From the NCBI RefSeq assembly GCF_003014615.1, contig NZ_PYGI01000007.1, positions 88,812 to 152,811 of the forward strand: a DNA stretch of 64,000 nt. Reading direction: 5' to 3'. Under the pieces are notes generated by a model. It was not told the origin of the DNA. It worked only from the letters and a program-made list of their open reading frames with translations, and ran no database searches. This stretch comes from Marinobacterium halophilum (GTDB taxonomy: Bacteria > Pseudomonadota > Gammaproteobacteria > Pseudomonadales > Balneatricaceae). Shown here piece by piece: positions 45,473 to 55,257 of the stretch. The position numbers were made by a program, and so were the translations under genes. Position 1 is the stretch's first letter. Every line of letters starts with the position of its first letter.

Positions 45473-45808
45473 ATGAGTGTAGTCGATACAATCAAAGAGC
45501 AGATCGAAAACAACGCAATTCTGCTTTATATGAAAGGTACTCCTCGCTTCCCGCAGTGCGGTTTTTCATCGCGTGCCGTTGAGGCTGTGATGTCCTGTGG
45601 CGAGCGTTTTGCGTTTGTAAACATCCTTGAGAACCCTGAAATTCGTGCCGAGCTGCCCAAATATGCCAACTGGCCGACTTTTCCCCAGCTGTGGATCAAT
45701 GGTGAGCTGGTCGGCGGATGCGATATCATTTGCGAAATGGCGGCCAACGGCGAGCTGAAGGAAATGATTACGGCAGTTGCACCTGCGGGTGATGACGCTC
45801 AGGCGTAA
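45473..45808 (+). CDS. grxD: Monothiol glutaredoxin Grx4
   Basis: This 111-residue monothiol glutaredoxin has the CGFS active site at 29-32 (Cys29) and the glutathione-binding segments KGTPRFPQCGFS, WPTFPQLWINGELVGGCD. It carries and delivers [2Fe-2S] clusters with glutathione and BolA partners. Its neighbour is a peroxiredoxin gene 91 bp downstream, and the ISC operon lies about 3.4 kb away on the same strand. The promoter region is shared divergently with argD. Confidence 0.97.
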   Translation: MSVVDTIKEQIENNAILLYMKGTPRFPQCGFSSRAVEAVMSCGERFAFVNILENPEIRAELPKYANWPTFPQLWINGELVGGCDIICEMAANGELKEMITAVAPAGDDAQA

Positions 45809-45899
45809 ATGATTATTCAGGCGGTGTGCCGGCTGTGTGGTCGGTGGACTGTCATTGGTTTCGACAAGTCGTACAACCCTAGCGAAGGAGAATAGAAGC

Positions 45900-46502
45900 A
45901 TGGGCGTATTGGTAGGTAAGCAGGCTCCTGATTTCAATGCAGCAGCGGTTCTGGGCGATGGCCAGATTGTTGATACATATAACCTGAAAGAAGCGATCAA
46001 TGGCAAATACGGCCTGATCTTCTTCTATCCGCTGGACTTCACCTTTGTGTGCCCGTCTGAGCTGATCGCACTGGATCACCGTATGGATGCGTTCCAGGAG
46101 CGTGGCGTTGAGGTGATCGGTGTCTCTATCGATTCCCAGTTCACTCATAACGCATGGCGTAACACCCCGGTTAACGAAGGCGGTATTGGTCAGGTCAAGT
46201 ACACCCTGGTTGCTGACGTTAAGCACGAAATCTGCAAGGCATACGACGTTGAAGCTGAAGGCGGCGTTGCGTTCCGTGGCGCGTTCCTGATCGATGCGAA
46301 CGGTGTTGTACGTTCTCAGATCGTCAATGACCTGCCGCTGGGTCGTAACATGGACGAGCTGATTCGTCTGGTTGATGCGCTGCAGTTCCACGAAGAGCAT
46401 GGTGAAGTGTGCCCGGCGGGCTGGAACAAGGGTGACAAGGGTATGAACGCCTCTCCTGAAGGTGTTGCCAAGTACTTGGCTGAAGAATCTGGCAAGCTGT
46501 AA
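45900..46502 (+). CDS. 2-Cys peroxiredoxin (AhpC/TSA family)
   Basis: This 200-residue typical 2-Cys peroxiredoxin reduces hydrogen and organic peroxides. The peroxidatic Cys51 is in FTFVCPSE, and the resolving Cys171 in EVCPAGW. A GGIG loop is present at 94-97, but the C-terminal YF helix of sensitive peroxiredoxins is absent, so it should resist overoxidation. The ATG at 45900 follows AAGGAG; the frame extends upstream to 45837 without a ribosome site. A strong bidirectional terminator follows. Confidence 0.96.
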   Translation: MGVLVGKQAPDFNAAAVLGDGQIVDTYNLKEAINGKYGLIFFYPLDFTFVCPSELIALDHRMDAFQERGVEVIGVSIDSQFTHNAWRNTPVNEGGIGQVKYTLVADVKHEICKAYDVEAEGGVAFRGAFLIDANGVVRSQIVNDLPLGRNMDELIRLVDALQFHEEHGEVCPAGWNKGDKGMNASPEGVAKYLAEESGKL

Positions 46503-46555
46503 ATTTGCCTTGTTGTGGCGGCGGCTCGGGTAGTTGACGAGTTGCTGGCAGACGA

Positions 46556-46594
46556 AAAAAATCCGGAGCTCTCGCAAGAGGCTCCGGATTTTTT
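46556..46594. terminator. Bidirectional intrinsic terminator (peroxiredoxin / suhB)
   Basis: A perfect 14-bp inverted repeat, arms 46556-46569 and 46581-46594, has a run of six A on the left arm and six T on the right. It ends both the peroxiredoxin mRNA and the convergent suhB mRNA. Confidence 0.93.
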
Positions 46595-46626
46595 ATGCCA
46601 CCGAGGTTGTCGGTGGGTGAGCTCAA

Positions 46627-47442
46627 TCAGCGCAGGGCAGGGTCTGTCGCCGGGTGCAGTGTGCGTAACAGGGCTTTCAGTACCTTGGTGTTGCCGGTAA
46701 CCAGATTGCCGCGCTCGCTGTACTTGTTGCCGCCGGAGAAGTCACCGACCAGACCGCCTGCTTCACGGATCAACAACAGGCCGGCAGACAGTTCGGTGCT
46801 GCTCAGGCCGATCTGGTAAAAACCGTCCAGTCGACCCGCTGCCGTATAAGCCAGGCTGAGTACGGGGGAGCCGCTGTTGTGCAGTGTTGCGCCGGCTTCC
46901 ATGATGTTCTGCATCATGCGGGCATGTGATTCGATCCAGGGCTTGTCGCTGCTGCGGCCGTGGTAACCCGTGCCGATGATGGCACCGTCGAGAGCGGTAC
47001 GGTTGCCCACGCGCAGGCGTTTACCGTTCAACTGGGCACCCTTGCCGCGGCTGGCGGTGAACTCTTCACCGAATACCGGGTTGATGACAACACAGTGTTC
47101 AGCTTTGCCGTTCATGAAGCCGGTGACGCTGAGGGCGAACATCGGCAGTGCGTTGGAGAAGTTGGTCAGGCTGTCGATCGGGCTGATATGCCATTCACAG
47201 TGCCCCGGGCCTTCACCGATCGGTGAGTGCGTACCGCTGTACTCGCCAATAACGCTGTGCTGCGGATAGGCTTTTTGGATTGACGTCGTGATTGTGCGTT
47301 CGGCCTGCATGCAGAGCTCACTGATGAACTCAGCGACATCGGCCTGTTCAGTTTTGATCAGATCAAGGCGTTCGAGGGCGCGAGAGATCTGTTCGCCTGC
47401 GAGCCGTGCCGCGCGCAGGGCAATATTAACCATTGGTTGCAT
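46627..47442 (-). CDS. suhB: SuhB homologue with degenerate active site
   Basis: This 271-residue protein begins MQPMVNIALRAARLAGE and aligns through its whole length with SuhB, an inositol-1-monophosphatase that also serves in rRNA antitermination. Most metal-site residues are replaced. The canonical DPLDGT reads SPIDSL (87-92): the first Asp is Ser87 and Gly-Thr are Ser91-Leu92. The second Glu of GEE is Tyr68, the Asp of the SEVD motif is Cys44, and the WD of WDxAAG is Thr216-Glu217. Glu67 and Asp90 remain. Phosphatase activity is probably lost. The gene is divergent from trmJ. Confidence 0.9.
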   Translation of the reverse strand: MQPMVNIALRAARLAGEQISRALERLDLIKTEQADVAEFISELCMQAERTITTSIQKAYPQHSVIGEYSGTHSPIGEGPGHCEWHISPIDSLTNFSNALPMFALSVTGFMNGKAEHCVVINPVFGEEFTASRGKGAQLNGKRLRVGNRTALDGAIIGTGYHGRSSDKPWIESHARMMQNIMEAGATLHNSGSPVLSLAYTAAGRLDGFYQIGLSSTELSAGLLLIREAGGLVGDFSGGNKYSERGNLVTGNTKVLKALLRTLHPATDPALR

Positions 47443-47570
47443 CAGTGTGTGTGTCCAGTCTTCATGATTGTCAAAGGTCTATTGTAGCTCAGACCGGCGC
47501 TACGCTGAACAGGTGGTCTGCAACTCAATCATGTTCTGTTAGAATATTCAGCTTTTAACGGCGAAACCCC

Positions 47571-48332
47571 ATGTCTGATCATATCCGTATTGTACTGGTG
47601 AACACGACACACCCCGGTAATATCGGGGGTGTTGCTCGCGCAATGAAAAATATGGGGCTGAGCGATCTCTGTCTGGTCAGCCCCAAGGTATTTCCGCACC
47701 GGGATGCGGATGCGCGTGCATCCGGCGCGACCGATCTGCTTGAGTCCGCCATGGTGGTCGATAGTCTGGATGAAGCTATCGCAGATTGTGAATTGGTGTT
47801 CGGGACCAGTGCGCGTGAGCGGCACATCCCCTGGCCGTTGGTTGATCCGCGTGAGCTCGCGGCCATTGCAGCGCCGCTTCAGGGCAAGGCCAAGGTGGCA
47901 ATTCTGTTCGGCCGCGAGGACCGTGGATTGACCAATGAAGAGCTGCAGCGCTGTCACCACCACGTACATATTCCCGCGGTGGATAGTTTCAGCTCACTCA
48001 ATATAGCGGCAGCGGTTCAGGTTATTACCTATGAGTTGCGCATGGCAGCGTTGGCGGAAGAGCCGATGAATAAGCCGCAATGGGGGACCAACTGGGACAT
48101 CGACTTGGCTGAGCAGCGTGAGCTGGAATTGATGTTCGAGCATCTTGAGCGCACGTTGGTCAAAATCGATTTCCTGGATCCTGACAACCCGCGTCAGCTG
48201 ATGCCGCGTTTGCGGCGTCTGTTGCAGCGGGCCGTGCCTGATAAAATAGAGGTGAATGTGCTGCGCGGTATTTTGACTGCGGTTGAGCGTCAGCTGCCAC
48301 CTGCACCGGTGAAGGACGATGACGATGTTTAA
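47571..48332 (+). CDS. trmJ: tRNA (Cm32/Um32) methyltransferase TrmJ
   Basis: This SPOUT methyltransferase 2'-O-methylates nucleotide 32 of tRNA. It has 253 residues. The N-terminal SAM-binding knot has [38 protein letters not shown] and [21 protein letters not shown]. The C-terminal helical part (about 180-250) is also typical. A TAGAAT-like -10 element at 47540-47545 is a plausible promoter. The stop overlaps the cysE start region. Confidence 0.96.
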   Translation: MSDHIRIVLVNTTHPGNIGGVARAMKNMGLSDLCLVSPKVFPHRDADARASGATDLLESAMVVDSLDEAIADCELVFGTSARERHIPWPLVDPRELAAIAAPLQGKAKVAILFGREDRGLTNEELQRCHHHVHIPAVDSFSSLNIAAAVQVITYELRMAALAEEPMNKPQWGTNWDIDLAEQRELELMFEHLERTLVKIDFLDPDNPRQLMPRLRRLLQRAVPDKIEVNVLRGILTAVERQLPPAPVKDDDDV

Positions 48333-49143
48333 GCGGATGAAAGAGGATATACGCTCGGTATTCCATCGCGACCCTGCTGCGCGCAATGCGTTTGAAGTGT
48401 TGACGGCATACCCGGGGCTGCATGCGATCTGGTTTCATCGGCTCGCCAATACACTGTGGCGGCGCAACTTCAAATGGTTGGCGCGGATGGTGTCCAATAT
48501 TGCTCGCTGGCTGACGGGGATCGAAATTCATCCGGGGGCGACCATCGGGCGGCGCTTCTTTATTGACCACGGAATGGGTGTGGTGATTGGCGAAACGGCC
48601 GAAATTGGGGATGATGTCACGCTTTATCATGGCGTCACTCTGGGCGGTACCAGTTGGAATAAGGGTAAGCGCCACCCGACGCTGGGTAATAATGTTGTCT
48701 GTGGTGCCGGTGCCAAGGTGCTGGGGCCGATTACCATCAGTGCGGGTGCGCGCGTCGGTTCCAATGCGGTTGTCACCCGAGATGTGCCCGAAGATGCGAC
48801 TGTGGTGGGGATTCCGGGGCGGATCATCAGGCGCCACCCGGAGGAAGACAGTGCCGAGGAGCTGAAGCGTCGCCAGATGGCTGACAAGGTCGGCTTTGAT
48901 GCCTATGCGGTAACCCGTGAGGTATCCGACCCGGTGGCACATGCAATCCGTTGTCTGCTGGATCACATGCAGGCGATGGATCATAAGGTTGAAACCATGG
49001 GTAAGGCGCTGTGTGAGATCAAGCCGAGTTATTGTGACGAGCAGCTGCCCGAGTTGAAGTCGGAAGACTTTGAGGCGGTGGATGACAGCGGCGGCGTGCG
49101 CATGGGCGATGATAAAGACCGACGGAACGAGTCGGTTAAATAG
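48325..49143 (+). CDS. cysE: Serine O-acetyltransferase CysE
   Basis: This enzyme makes O-acetylserine for cysteine synthesis. It has 272 residues. The N-terminal helical domain is followed by a left-handed beta-helix of hexapeptide repeats ([23 protein letters not shown]), and by HGVTLGGT and [18 protein letters not shown]. The ATG at 48325 is preferred to 48319 because GAAGGA lies at the right distance. It lies immediately upstream of iscR, feeding the IscS desulfurase with precursor. An IscR site overlaps its stop codon. Confidence 0.95.
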   Translation: MFKRMKEDIRSVFHRDPAARNAFEVLTAYPGLHAIWFHRLANTLWRRNFKWLARMVSNIARWLTGIEIHPGATIGRRFFIDHGMGVVIGETAEIGDDVTLYHGVTLGGTSWNKGKRHPTLGNNVVCGAGAKVLGPITISAGARVGSNAVVTRDVPEDATVVGIPGRIIRRHPEEDSAEELKRRQMADKVGFDAYAVTREVSDPVAHAIRCLLDHMQAMDHKVETMGKALCEIKPSYCDEQLPELKSEDFEAVDDSGGVRMGDDKDRRNESVK

Positions 49144-49164
49144 TTGACTAAATTAGTAGGGAAT
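49140..49164 (+). promoter_or_regulatory. Type 1 IscR binding site
   Basis: The 25-bp element from 49140 to 49164 matches the published type 1 IscR consensus (ATASYYGACTRWWWYAGTCRRSTAT) at about 23 of 25 positions, differing at two. It overlaps the cysE stop and lies about 45 bp upstream of the iscR start, so [2Fe-2S]-IscR should repress the isc operon. TTGACT within it can serve as a -35 box. Confidence 0.88.
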
Positions 49165-49208
49165 CGCATAATGCCAGCATGCTGTAAAGCGTGGGTATGA
49201 GGAATACT

Positions 49209-49700
49209 ATGCGATTAACAACAAAAGGGCGATATGCGGTTACCGCGATGCTTGACCTTGCATTGCATGAGGGCAGAGGGCCGATCAGCCTGGCTGATAT
49301 CTCTGAGCGTCAGGGTATATCACTGTCTTATCTGGAGCAGCTGTTTGCCAAGCTACGCCGTAATGAGCTGGTAGGTAGCGTACGCGGTCCGGGTGGCGGT
49401 TATCAGCTCAAGCGTGCGCAGGCCTTGATCAATGTGGCTGAGGTGATCGATGCGGTAAACGAGTCGGTTGATGCCACAGGTTGCCAGCATAACGGCGGCT
49501 GCCAGGGCGGTGAGGTGTGTCTGACCCATCACCTTTGGTGTGATCTCAGTGATCAGATTCATAATTTCCTGAGTAGTATCAGTCTGGCGGACCTTGTGGC
49601 TCGTCGTGATGTTCAGGAGGTGGCCGGTCGCCAGCGTCAGGTTGAAGACCTGATCGCCAGTAGTACAGAACAGCCAGCGCGCAGTAAGGCCGCTGTGTAG
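49209..49700 (+). CDS. iscR: Fe-S cluster regulator IscR
   Basis: This Rrf2-family repressor/activator of the isc operon has 163 residues. The winged helix ([33 protein letters not shown]) is followed by the three cluster cysteines in [14 protein letters not shown], spaced C-5-C-5-C as in E. coli IscR. The ATG at 49209 follows GAGGA; an earlier in-frame codon is less likely. It is the first gene of an isc operon ending with iscX. Confidence 0.97.
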   Translation: MRLTTKGRYAVTAMLDLALHEGRGPISLADISERQGISLSYLEQLFAKLRRNELVGSVRGPGGGYQLKRAQALINVAEVIDAVNESVDATGCQHNGGCQGGEVCLTHHLWCDLSDQIHNFLSSISLADLVARRDVQEVAGRQRQVEDLIASSTEQPARSKAAV

Positions 49701-49720
49701 AGTTTTTTTGGAGAGATGAG

Positions 49721-50935
49721 ATGAAATTGCCGATCTACCTTGATTACGCCGCAACAACACCGGTTGACCCCCGTGTAGCAGAACAGATGATTCAGTGTCT
49801 GACACCTGATGGCAACTTTGGTAACCCGGCTTCACGCTCGCACCTGTTTGGCTGGAAGGCGGAAGAGGCGGTCGAGACTGCACGCCGTCAGGTCGCCGAT
49901 TTGCTGGGCGCTGACCCACGTGAGATTGTCTGGACCTCCGGTGCGACCGAAGCCGACAACCTGGCGATTAAGGGTGTTGCCCATTTCTATGGCAAGAAGG
50001 GCAAGCACATCATTACCTCCAAGATCGAACACAAGGCGGTACTTGATCCCTGTCGTCAGCTGGAACGTGAAGGTTTCGAAGTGACTTACCTTGAGCCTGA
50101 CAGTCAGGGTCTGATCACGCCGCAGCAGGTTGCTGATGCCCTGCGTGACGACACCATTCTGGTATCGTTGATGCATGTAAATAACGAAGTCGGCACGATT
50201 ACGGATATTGCTGCCATCGGCGAGATTACCCGTGCCAAAGGCGTGCTGTTCCATGTGGATGCAGCCCAGAGCGTTGGCAAGTTGCCGATCGACATGGAGA
50301 CGATGAAAGTCGACCTGATGTCGGTTTGTGCACACAAGATCTACGGCCCCAAAGGTGTTGGTGCCCTGTACGTTCGTCGCAAGCCGCGTGTTCGTCTGGA
50401 AGCACTGATTCACGGTGGTGGTCACGAGCGCGGCATGCGTTCAGGTACATTGCCGACCCACCAGATTGTGGGTATGGGCGAATCCTTCCGCATCGCCGGC
50501 GAAGAGATGGCGGCTGAAACCGAGCGTCTTGAAGGCCTGCGTCAGCGTTTGTGGGACAGCGTCAAGGATATGGAGGAGGTTCACGTAAACGGTTCTATCG
50601 AACAGCGTGTCCCCGGTATCTTGAATATCAGCTTTGCCTTTGTTGAAGGCGAATCGCTGCTGATGTCGATCAAGGATCTGGCAGTGTCTTCAGGTTCTGC
50701 CTGTACTTCGGCGAGTCTGGAACCCTCTTATGTGCTGCGTGCGCTTGGGCTGAATGACGAATTGGCACACAGTTCGATTCGCTTCTCTCTGGGGCGTTTC
50801 ACAACCGAAGAAGAAGTCGATTACGCGGTTGCGCAGGTTCGTCACGCTGTTGACAAGCTGCGCGAGCTGTCTCCGCTGTGGGATATGTTCAAGGACGGCG
50901 TAGATCTGAGCAAGGTTGAGTGGGTTCACCACTAA
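49721..50935 (+). CDS. iscS: Cysteine desulfurase IscS
   Basis: This PLP enzyme converts cysteine to alanine and a persulfide for Fe-S assembly and tRNA thiolation. It has 404 residues. Landmarks are [28 protein letters not shown], the PLP lysine in [23 protein letters not shown], and the mobile catalytic Cys in [21 protein letters not shown]. It starts at ATG 49721, 20 bp after iscR. The C-terminus ends VEWVHH, typical for the binding of IscU. Confidence 0.98.
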   Translation: MKLPIYLDYAATTPVDPRVAEQMIQCLTPDGNFGNPASRSHLFGWKAEEAVETARRQVADLLGADPREIVWTSGATEADNLAIKGVAHFYGKKGKHIITSKIEHKAVLDPCRQLEREGFEVTYLEPDSQGLITPQQVADALRDDTILVSLMHVNNEVGTITDIAAIGEITRAKGVLFHVDAAQSVGKLPIDMETMKVDLMSVCAHKIYGPKGVGALYVRRKPRVRLEALIHGGGHERGMRSGTLPTHQIVGMGESFRIAGEEMAAETERLEGLRQRLWDSVKDMEEVHVNGSIEQRVPGILNISFAFVEGESLLMSIKDLAVSSGSACTSASLEPSYVLRALGLNDELAHSSIRFSLGRFTTEEEVDYAVAQVRHAVDKLRELSPLWDMFKDGVDLSKVEWVHH

Positions 50936-50962
50936 GGTCCTGAATAGTTTTGGAGGTTTATC

Positions 50963-51346
50963 ATGGCGTATAGCGAACAGGTTATTGATCATTACGAAAA
51001 CCCGCGCAATGTTGGCAAGATGGATGCTGACGACGCGCATGTCGGTACCGGCATGGTAGGTGCGCCTGCCTGTGGTGACGTAATGCGTTTGCAAATCAAG
51101 GTCAGTGATGAAGGGGTGATCGAAGATGCTCGCTTCAAGACCTATGGTTGCGGTTCAGCGATTGCATCCAGTTCTTTGGTAACCGAGTGGGTCAAGGGTA
51201 TGACGCTGGATCAGGCGTCCGAGCTCAAGAACGCACAGATCGCCGAAGAGTTGGCTTTGCCGCCGGTCAAGATCCATTGTTCGGTACTGGCCGAAGATGC
51301 GATCAAGGCTGCCGTCGAAGACTATCGTAACAAACAGAAAAAGTGA
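50963..51346 (+). CDS. iscU: Fe-S cluster scaffold IscU
   Basis: This 127-residue scaffold assembles [2Fe-2S] clusters. The three ligand cysteines appear in APACGDVM, TYGCGSAIASSSL and KIHCSVLAEDAIKAA, with the nearby Asp. The chaperone-recognition LPPVK for HscA precedes the third Cys. The ribosome site is TGGAGG. It lies 27 bp after iscS. Confidence 0.98.
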   Translation: MAYSEQVIDHYENPRNVGKMDADDAHVGTGMVGAPACGDVMRLQIKVSDEGVIEDARFKTYGCGSAIASSSLVTEWVKGMTLDQASELKNAQIAEELALPPVKIHCSVLAEDAIKAAVEDYRNKQKK

Positions 51347-51353
51347 CACCGTA

Positions 51354-51375
51354 ACGGAGGGTGAAAGCCCTCCGT
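51354..51375 (+). other. Hairpin between iscU and iscA
   Basis: ACGGAGGG-TGAAAG-CCCTCCGT is a perfect 8-bp stem with a 6-nt loop beginning 8 bp after the iscU stop. There is no T-tract, so it is more likely an RNA-stability or processing element than a terminator. Confidence 0.6.
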
Positions 51376-51388
51376 AATTGGGGTAATT

Positions 51389-51712
51389 ATGGCAATAAGC
51401 ATGACACAGGCCGCAATTGACCATGTTGCGGGATATCTTGTAAAGCGCGGTCATGGTGAAGGTATTCGCCTCGGCGTAAGAACGTCGGGCTGCTCCGGTA
51501 TGGCCTATGTGCTGGAGTTTGTTGATGCCAGCGAGCCCGAAGATCAGGTCTTCGAATTCGGCGGTGTCAAGGTGATGGTTGATCCCAAAAGCCTGACTTA
51601 CCTGGATGGTACCCAGCTTGATTTCGTTCGCGAAGGGTTGAATGAAGGCTTTAAATTCAGCAATCCCAACGTACGCAACGAATGCGGCTGCGGCGAGAGC
51701 TTTACTATCTGA
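51389..51712 (+). CDS. iscA: A-type Fe-S carrier IscA
   Basis: This 107-residue protein receives clusters from IscU. The three conserved cysteines are in [14 protein letters not shown] and NECGCGESF (Cys-x-Cys near the C-terminus). The length and the [14 protein letters not shown] segment are typical. It follows the iscU-iscA hairpin. Confidence 0.97.
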   Translation: MAISMTQAAIDHVAGYLVKRGHGEGIRLGVRTSGCSGMAYVLEFVDASEPEDQVFEFGGVKVMVDPKSLTYLDGTQLDFVREGLNEGFKFSNPNVRNECGCGESFTI

Positions 51713-51738
51713 TGCGTTGGTGTCAGTGAGGCCGGTTG

Positions 51739-52269
51739 ATGGATATCACACGTAACTATTTCGAGATTCTCGGGCTGCCCGTCAGCTTTGACATCGATCA
51801 GGCACAGCTTACCGAGCGTTATCGCGACCTGCAAAAGCAGGTACACCCTGACAGACATTCACATCAGTCTGACCGAGAACAGCGCCTGGCCGTGCAATAT
51901 ACGGCCTATCTCAATGAGGCGCTGACCACGCTGAAATCTCCGCTCAAGCGTGCCCAATACCTGCTGTCCCTGCAGGGAATAGATACCCTTTCCGACTCCC
52001 GCACCCAGCTCGACCCCATGTTTCTTATGGAACAGATGGAGCTGCGTGAGCGGGTCGCTGATGCGACGGATCATGATGATCCGGGAGCGGAGCTGGAGCA
52101 GCTGGAGGCGCTGGTTGGTGCCGAGTTGAAACAGCTGCAGTCCGCGTTCGTGAAGGCATGGGAAGGGCAACAGTTGGCACAGGCAGAGGTGCTGGTACGC
52201 AAGATGCAATTTGCCAGCAAACTGCAGAGTGATATCGAAGCGCTGGAAGACAGACTGTTCGACGATTAA
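51739..52269 (+). CDS. hscB: Co-chaperone HscB
   Basis: This J-domain co-chaperone delivers IscU to HscA. It has 176 residues. The N-terminal J domain contains the HPD motif (VHPDRH) and the C-terminal three-helix domain binds IscU. The ATG at 51739 is chosen over a TTG one codon before. It begins 26 bp after iscA. Confidence 0.96.
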   Translation: MDITRNYFEILGLPVSFDIDQAQLTERYRDLQKQVHPDRHSHQSDREQRLAVQYTAYLNEALTTLKSPLKRAQYLLSLQGIDTLSDSRTQLDPMFLMEQMELRERVADATDHDDPGAELEQLEALVGAELKQLQSAFVKAWEGQQLAQAEVLVRKMQFASKLQSDIEALEDRLFDD

Positions 52270-52279
52270 CGGAAGTTCT

Positions 52280-54160
52280 ATGGCATTACTGCAAATTGCT
52301 GAACCTGGACAGAGCCCTGAACCTCACGCGCGCAAGTTGGCCGTGGGTATCGATTTGGGTACAACCAACTCACTGGTTGCCTCCGTGCGTAGTGGTGAGG
52401 CAATCACGCTGGCTGATGCCGAAGGGCAACACCTGCTGCCTTCGGTCGTGCGTTACCGACAGAATGAGCGGCCGCTGGTGGGGGCTGAGGCGTTAGCGCA
52501 AGCGGCGCAGGATCCATATAACACGATCATCTCGGTTAAACGTCTGATGGGGCGTGGTATTGAGGATATTGCGGGTTTGGGTGATGAGTTGCCCTACCGC
52601 TTTGCCGATTCCGATTCCGGCATGCCTTATTTGCAAACGGCCGCAGGTGATAAAAGCCCGGTAGAGGTCTCGGCTGATATCCTGGCGACACTGGTTGCCC
52701 GCGCCCGTGAGTCGCTTGGCGGTGAGCTGGAAGGGGCGGTGATTACCGTGCCGGCCTATTTTGATGATGCTCAGCGTCAGGCCACCAAGGATGCTGCCCA
52801 GTTGGCAGGCCTCAAAGTGCTGCGTCTGCTTAACGAGCCTACTGCAGCGGCGGTGGCATACGGTCTGGATCAGCGTGGCGAAGGTGTAATTGCCGTTTAT
52901 GATTTGGGCGGTGGTACCTTCGATCTCTCCATCTTGCGTCTTAATCGTGGTGTCTTTGAGGTGCTGGCGACGGGCGGTGACACGGCTCTGGGTGGCGATG
53001 ACTTCGATCATCTGCTGGCGCAGGTCCTGTTGCAGCAGTCCACTCTCGGCCAGGATCTGAGTGCTTCCTCGGCGCGCCGATTGACTGCCATGGCACGTCG
53101 CATCAAAGAGCGTTTGACCGATGAAGCGGTCGTGACTGAGACTATTGAGCTCGAAGGGCGTGACTTCACGGTTGAAATCAGTCGTGAGCAATTCGATGCG
53201 CTGATTCAGCCGTTGGTCAAGCGTACGTTGCGGACCTGCCGTCGCGCGCTTAAAGACGCGGGTGTTGGCGTTGATGAGGTAATGGAAGTGGTCATGGTAG
53301 GCGGGTCAACCCGTGTGCCGCTGGTCCGTGAATCGGTCGCCGGCTTCTTTGACCGCCAGCCGCATATCGATATCGATCCTGACCGTGTGGTTGCCATTGG
53401 TGCCGCTGTTCAGGCCGATGTATTGGTCGGCAACAAGCCGGACAGCGACATGTTGCTGCTGGACGTGATTCCGTTGTCGCTGGGGCTGGAAACCATGGGT
53501 GGTCTGGTGGAGAAAATTATCCACCGCAATACCGCCATTCCGGTGGCCCGTGCGCAGGAGTTCACGACCTACCAGGATGGTCAGACCGCGATGGTCATTC
53601 ACGTGCTCCAGGGTGAGCGCGAGTTGATGCAGGATTGCCGTTCGTTGGCTCGTTTTGTCTTGCGTGACATACCGCCCATGGCGGCGGGTGCAGCCAAGAT
53701 TCGGGTGGCATTCCAGGTTGATGCAGATGGCCTGTTGAGTGTGGAGGCAGAAGAGCTGTCTACCGGTGCGATCAGCAGTATCCAGGTGAAGCCCTCGTAT
53801 GGTCTTGGTGATGACGAGATCACACGAATGCTGAAAGAGTCTTACAGCCATGCGGCTGAAGATCTGGAGGCGCGTAACCTGCGTGAACAGCAGGTTGAAG
53901 CGGAGCGTATCGTGGCGGCCTTGCAGGCGGCAATTCAGCAGGATGGCGAGCTGTTGAGCGATGCTGAGCGTGATGCGCTGGAACAGGACGTGGCCACGCT
54001 GGAAGCGGTTGTGGCTGAAGGTGATTACCGCCGTATCGAGAGTGCTGTTGAGGTTCTGGCCAAGGCGAGTGACTTCTTCGCATCACGACGGATGGATCAG
54101 AGTATTTCGCGTGCCCTGGCAGGGCATTCGATTGACGAACTAGATAAGGAGGCGCGTTAA
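52280..54160 (+). CDS. hscA: Hsp70-type chaperone HscA
   Basis: This DnaK-like ATPase drives cluster transfer from IscU. It has 626 residues. ATPase motifs are [42 protein letters not shown] and [15 protein letters not shown] substrate-binding domain starts at about 400 ([15 protein letters not shown]). The ATG at 52280 gives the family N-terminus; an in-frame codon inside hscB is not needed. The stop TAA overlaps the fdx ATG. Confidence 0.97.
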   Translation: MALLQIAEPGQSPEPHARKLAVGIDLGTTNSLVASVRSGEAITLADAEGQHLLPSVVRYRQNERPLVGAEALAQAAQDPYNTIISVKRLMGRGIEDIAGLGDELPYRFADSDSGMPYLQTAAGDKSPVEVSADILATLVARARESLGGELEGAVITVPAYFDDAQRQATKDAAQLAGLKVLRLLNEPTAAAVAYGLDQRGEGVIAVYDLGGGTFDLSILRLNRGVFEVLATGGDTALGGDDFDHLLAQVLLQQSTLGQDLSASSARRLTAMARRIKERLTDEAVVTETIELEGRDFTVEISREQFDALIQPLVKRTLRTCRRALKDAGVGVDEVMEVVMVGGSTRVPLVRESVAGFFDRQPHIDIDPDRVVAIGAAVQADVLVGNKPDSDMLLLDVIPLSLGLETMGGLVEKIIHRNTAIPVARAQEFTTYQDGQTAMVIHVLQGERELMQDCRSLARFVLRDIPPMAAGAAKIRVAFQVDADGLLSVEAEELSTGAISSIQVKPSYGLGDDEITRMLKESYSHAAEDLEARNLREQQVEAERIVAALQAAIQQDGELLSDAERDALEQDVATLEAVVAEGDYRRIESAVEVLAKASDFFASRRMDQSISRALAGHSIDELDKEAR

Positions 54161-54498
54161 TGCCCCAGGTGATTTTTCTGCCACATGAAGAGCTTTGCCC
54201 TGAAGGCAAGGTAGTAGAAGCGCAGGCTGGTGTGTCCATTTGTGACATTGCGCTGGCGAACGGGGTGGAAATCGAGCACGCCTGTGAAAAGTCCTGCGCT
54301 TGCACTACCTGTCATGTGATTGTGCGTGAAGGTTTCGATTCATTGCAGGAGTCGGACGAGCTCGAAGACGATATGCTGGATAAGGCGTGGGGTCTCGAAG
54401 CTGAGTCGCGACTCAGCTGTCAGGCTCTGGTTGGTGATCAGGATCTGGTAGTGGAAATACCCAAGTACACAATCAACCAGGTATCCGAGCAACACTGA
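54160..54498 (+). CDS. fdx: [2Fe-2S] ferredoxin Fdx
   Basis: This adrenodoxin-type ferredoxin of the ISC pathway donates electrons for cluster assembly. It has 112 residues. The cluster ligands are the three cysteines in ACEKSCACTTCHV, spaced C-5-C-2-C, plus the Cys of SRLSCQALV. The TAATG overlap with hscA shows coupling. Confidence 0.97.
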   Translation: MPQVIFLPHEELCPEGKVVEAQAGVSICDIALANGVEIEHACEKSCACTTCHVIVREGFDSLQESDELEDDMLDKAWGLEAESRLSCQALVGDQDLVVEIPKYTINQVSEQH

Positions 54499-54508
54499 GG
54501 TATAGGTT

Positions 54509-54709
54509 ATGGGCTTGAAGTGGGTAGATGTGCACGATATCGCCATCGAGCTGTATGAGGCATATCCGGATGTGAATCCGTTGCAGATCAGTTTTCCGGA
54601 TCTGTACAGCAAGGTTATGGCGCTGGATATGTTCGACGATGTGCCTGATCACTGCGGTGAGAAGATTCTGGAAGCGATCCAGATGGCCTGGATCGAAGAA
54701 GCAGAATAA
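54509..54709 (+). CDS. iscX: IscX (YfhJ) ISC accessory protein
   Basis: This 66-residue acidic protein is thought to modulate IscS and possibly bind iron. It shows WVDVHDIAIELYEAYPDVNP and FPDLYSKVMALDMFDDVPD, typical of IscX. It is the last isc gene, 10 bp after fdx. A hairpin (GCCCGGCT / AGCCGGGC, 54717-54745) without a T-tract follows. Confidence 0.97.
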   Translation: MGLKWVDVHDIAIELYEAYPDVNPLQISFPDLYSKVMALDMFDDVPDHCGEKILEAIQMAWIEEAE

Positions 54710-54785
54710 CGCTGATGCCCGGCTCGGCGTAAAGTCCAGCCGGGCTGCATGACAGAGTTGTCTGTTCAGTCTCCGGTGCTTTGCG

Positions 54786-54791
54786 TATAAT
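54786..54791 (+). promoter_or_regulatory. Candidate -10 box of the ndk promoter
   Basis: A perfect TATAAT lies 49 bp upstream of the ndk start. No strong -35 is seen at the ideal distance. It separates ndk transcription from the isc operon. Confidence 0.5.
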
Positions 54792-54840
54792 GTTGCGCCT
54801 TATTGATCTATAGCACTATAAATTGGGGATGTGACCTACT

Positions 54841-55248
54841 ATGTCAGTTGAACGTACGCTTTCTATCATCAAGCCGGACGCTGTTGCTAAAAACGTTATC
54901 GGTGAAATCGTGACTCGCTTTGAAAAAGCGGGCCTGAAAGTTGTTTCCATGCAGATGAAGCAGCTGAGCAAAGAAGATGCTGAAGGCTTCTACGCTGAGC
55001 ACAAAGAACGTCCTTTCTTTGCTGATCTGGTTGCATTCATGACCTCTGGTCCTGTTGTTGTGCAGGTACTGGAAGGTGAAAATGCAATCGCGATGAACCG
55101 CGATCTGATGGGCGCTACCAACCCGAAAGAAGCGGCTGAAAGCACTATCCGTCGTGACTTCGCTGAATCCATTGATGCCAACGCCGTACACGGTTCTGAC
55201 TCTGCAGCTTCTGCAGAGCGTGAAATCGCCTACTTCTTCGGCGCGTGA
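54841..55248 (+). CDS. ndk: Nucleoside diphosphate kinase
   Basis: This enzyme equilibrates nucleoside di- and triphosphates through a phospho-histidine. It has 135 residues, a few shorter than the usual 141-143 because it ends at [31 protein letters not shown], and the active-site His in NAVHGSDS are present. Codon use is biased as for a highly expressed gene. A weak terminator-like hairpin follows. Confidence 0.97.
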   Translation: MSVERTLSIIKPDAVAKNVIGEIVTRFEKAGLKVVSMQMKQLSKEDAEGFYAEHKERPFFADLVAFMTSGPVVVQVLEGENAIAMNRDLMGATNPKEAAESTIRRDFAESIDANAVHGSDSAASAEREIAYFFGA

Positions 55249-55257
55249 TCCATCTTG

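Noticed and set aside
54841..55248. Frameshifted or truncated ndk
   Set aside because: The C-terminus is only a few residues short, the active site is complete, and a terminator-like hairpin follows the stop.
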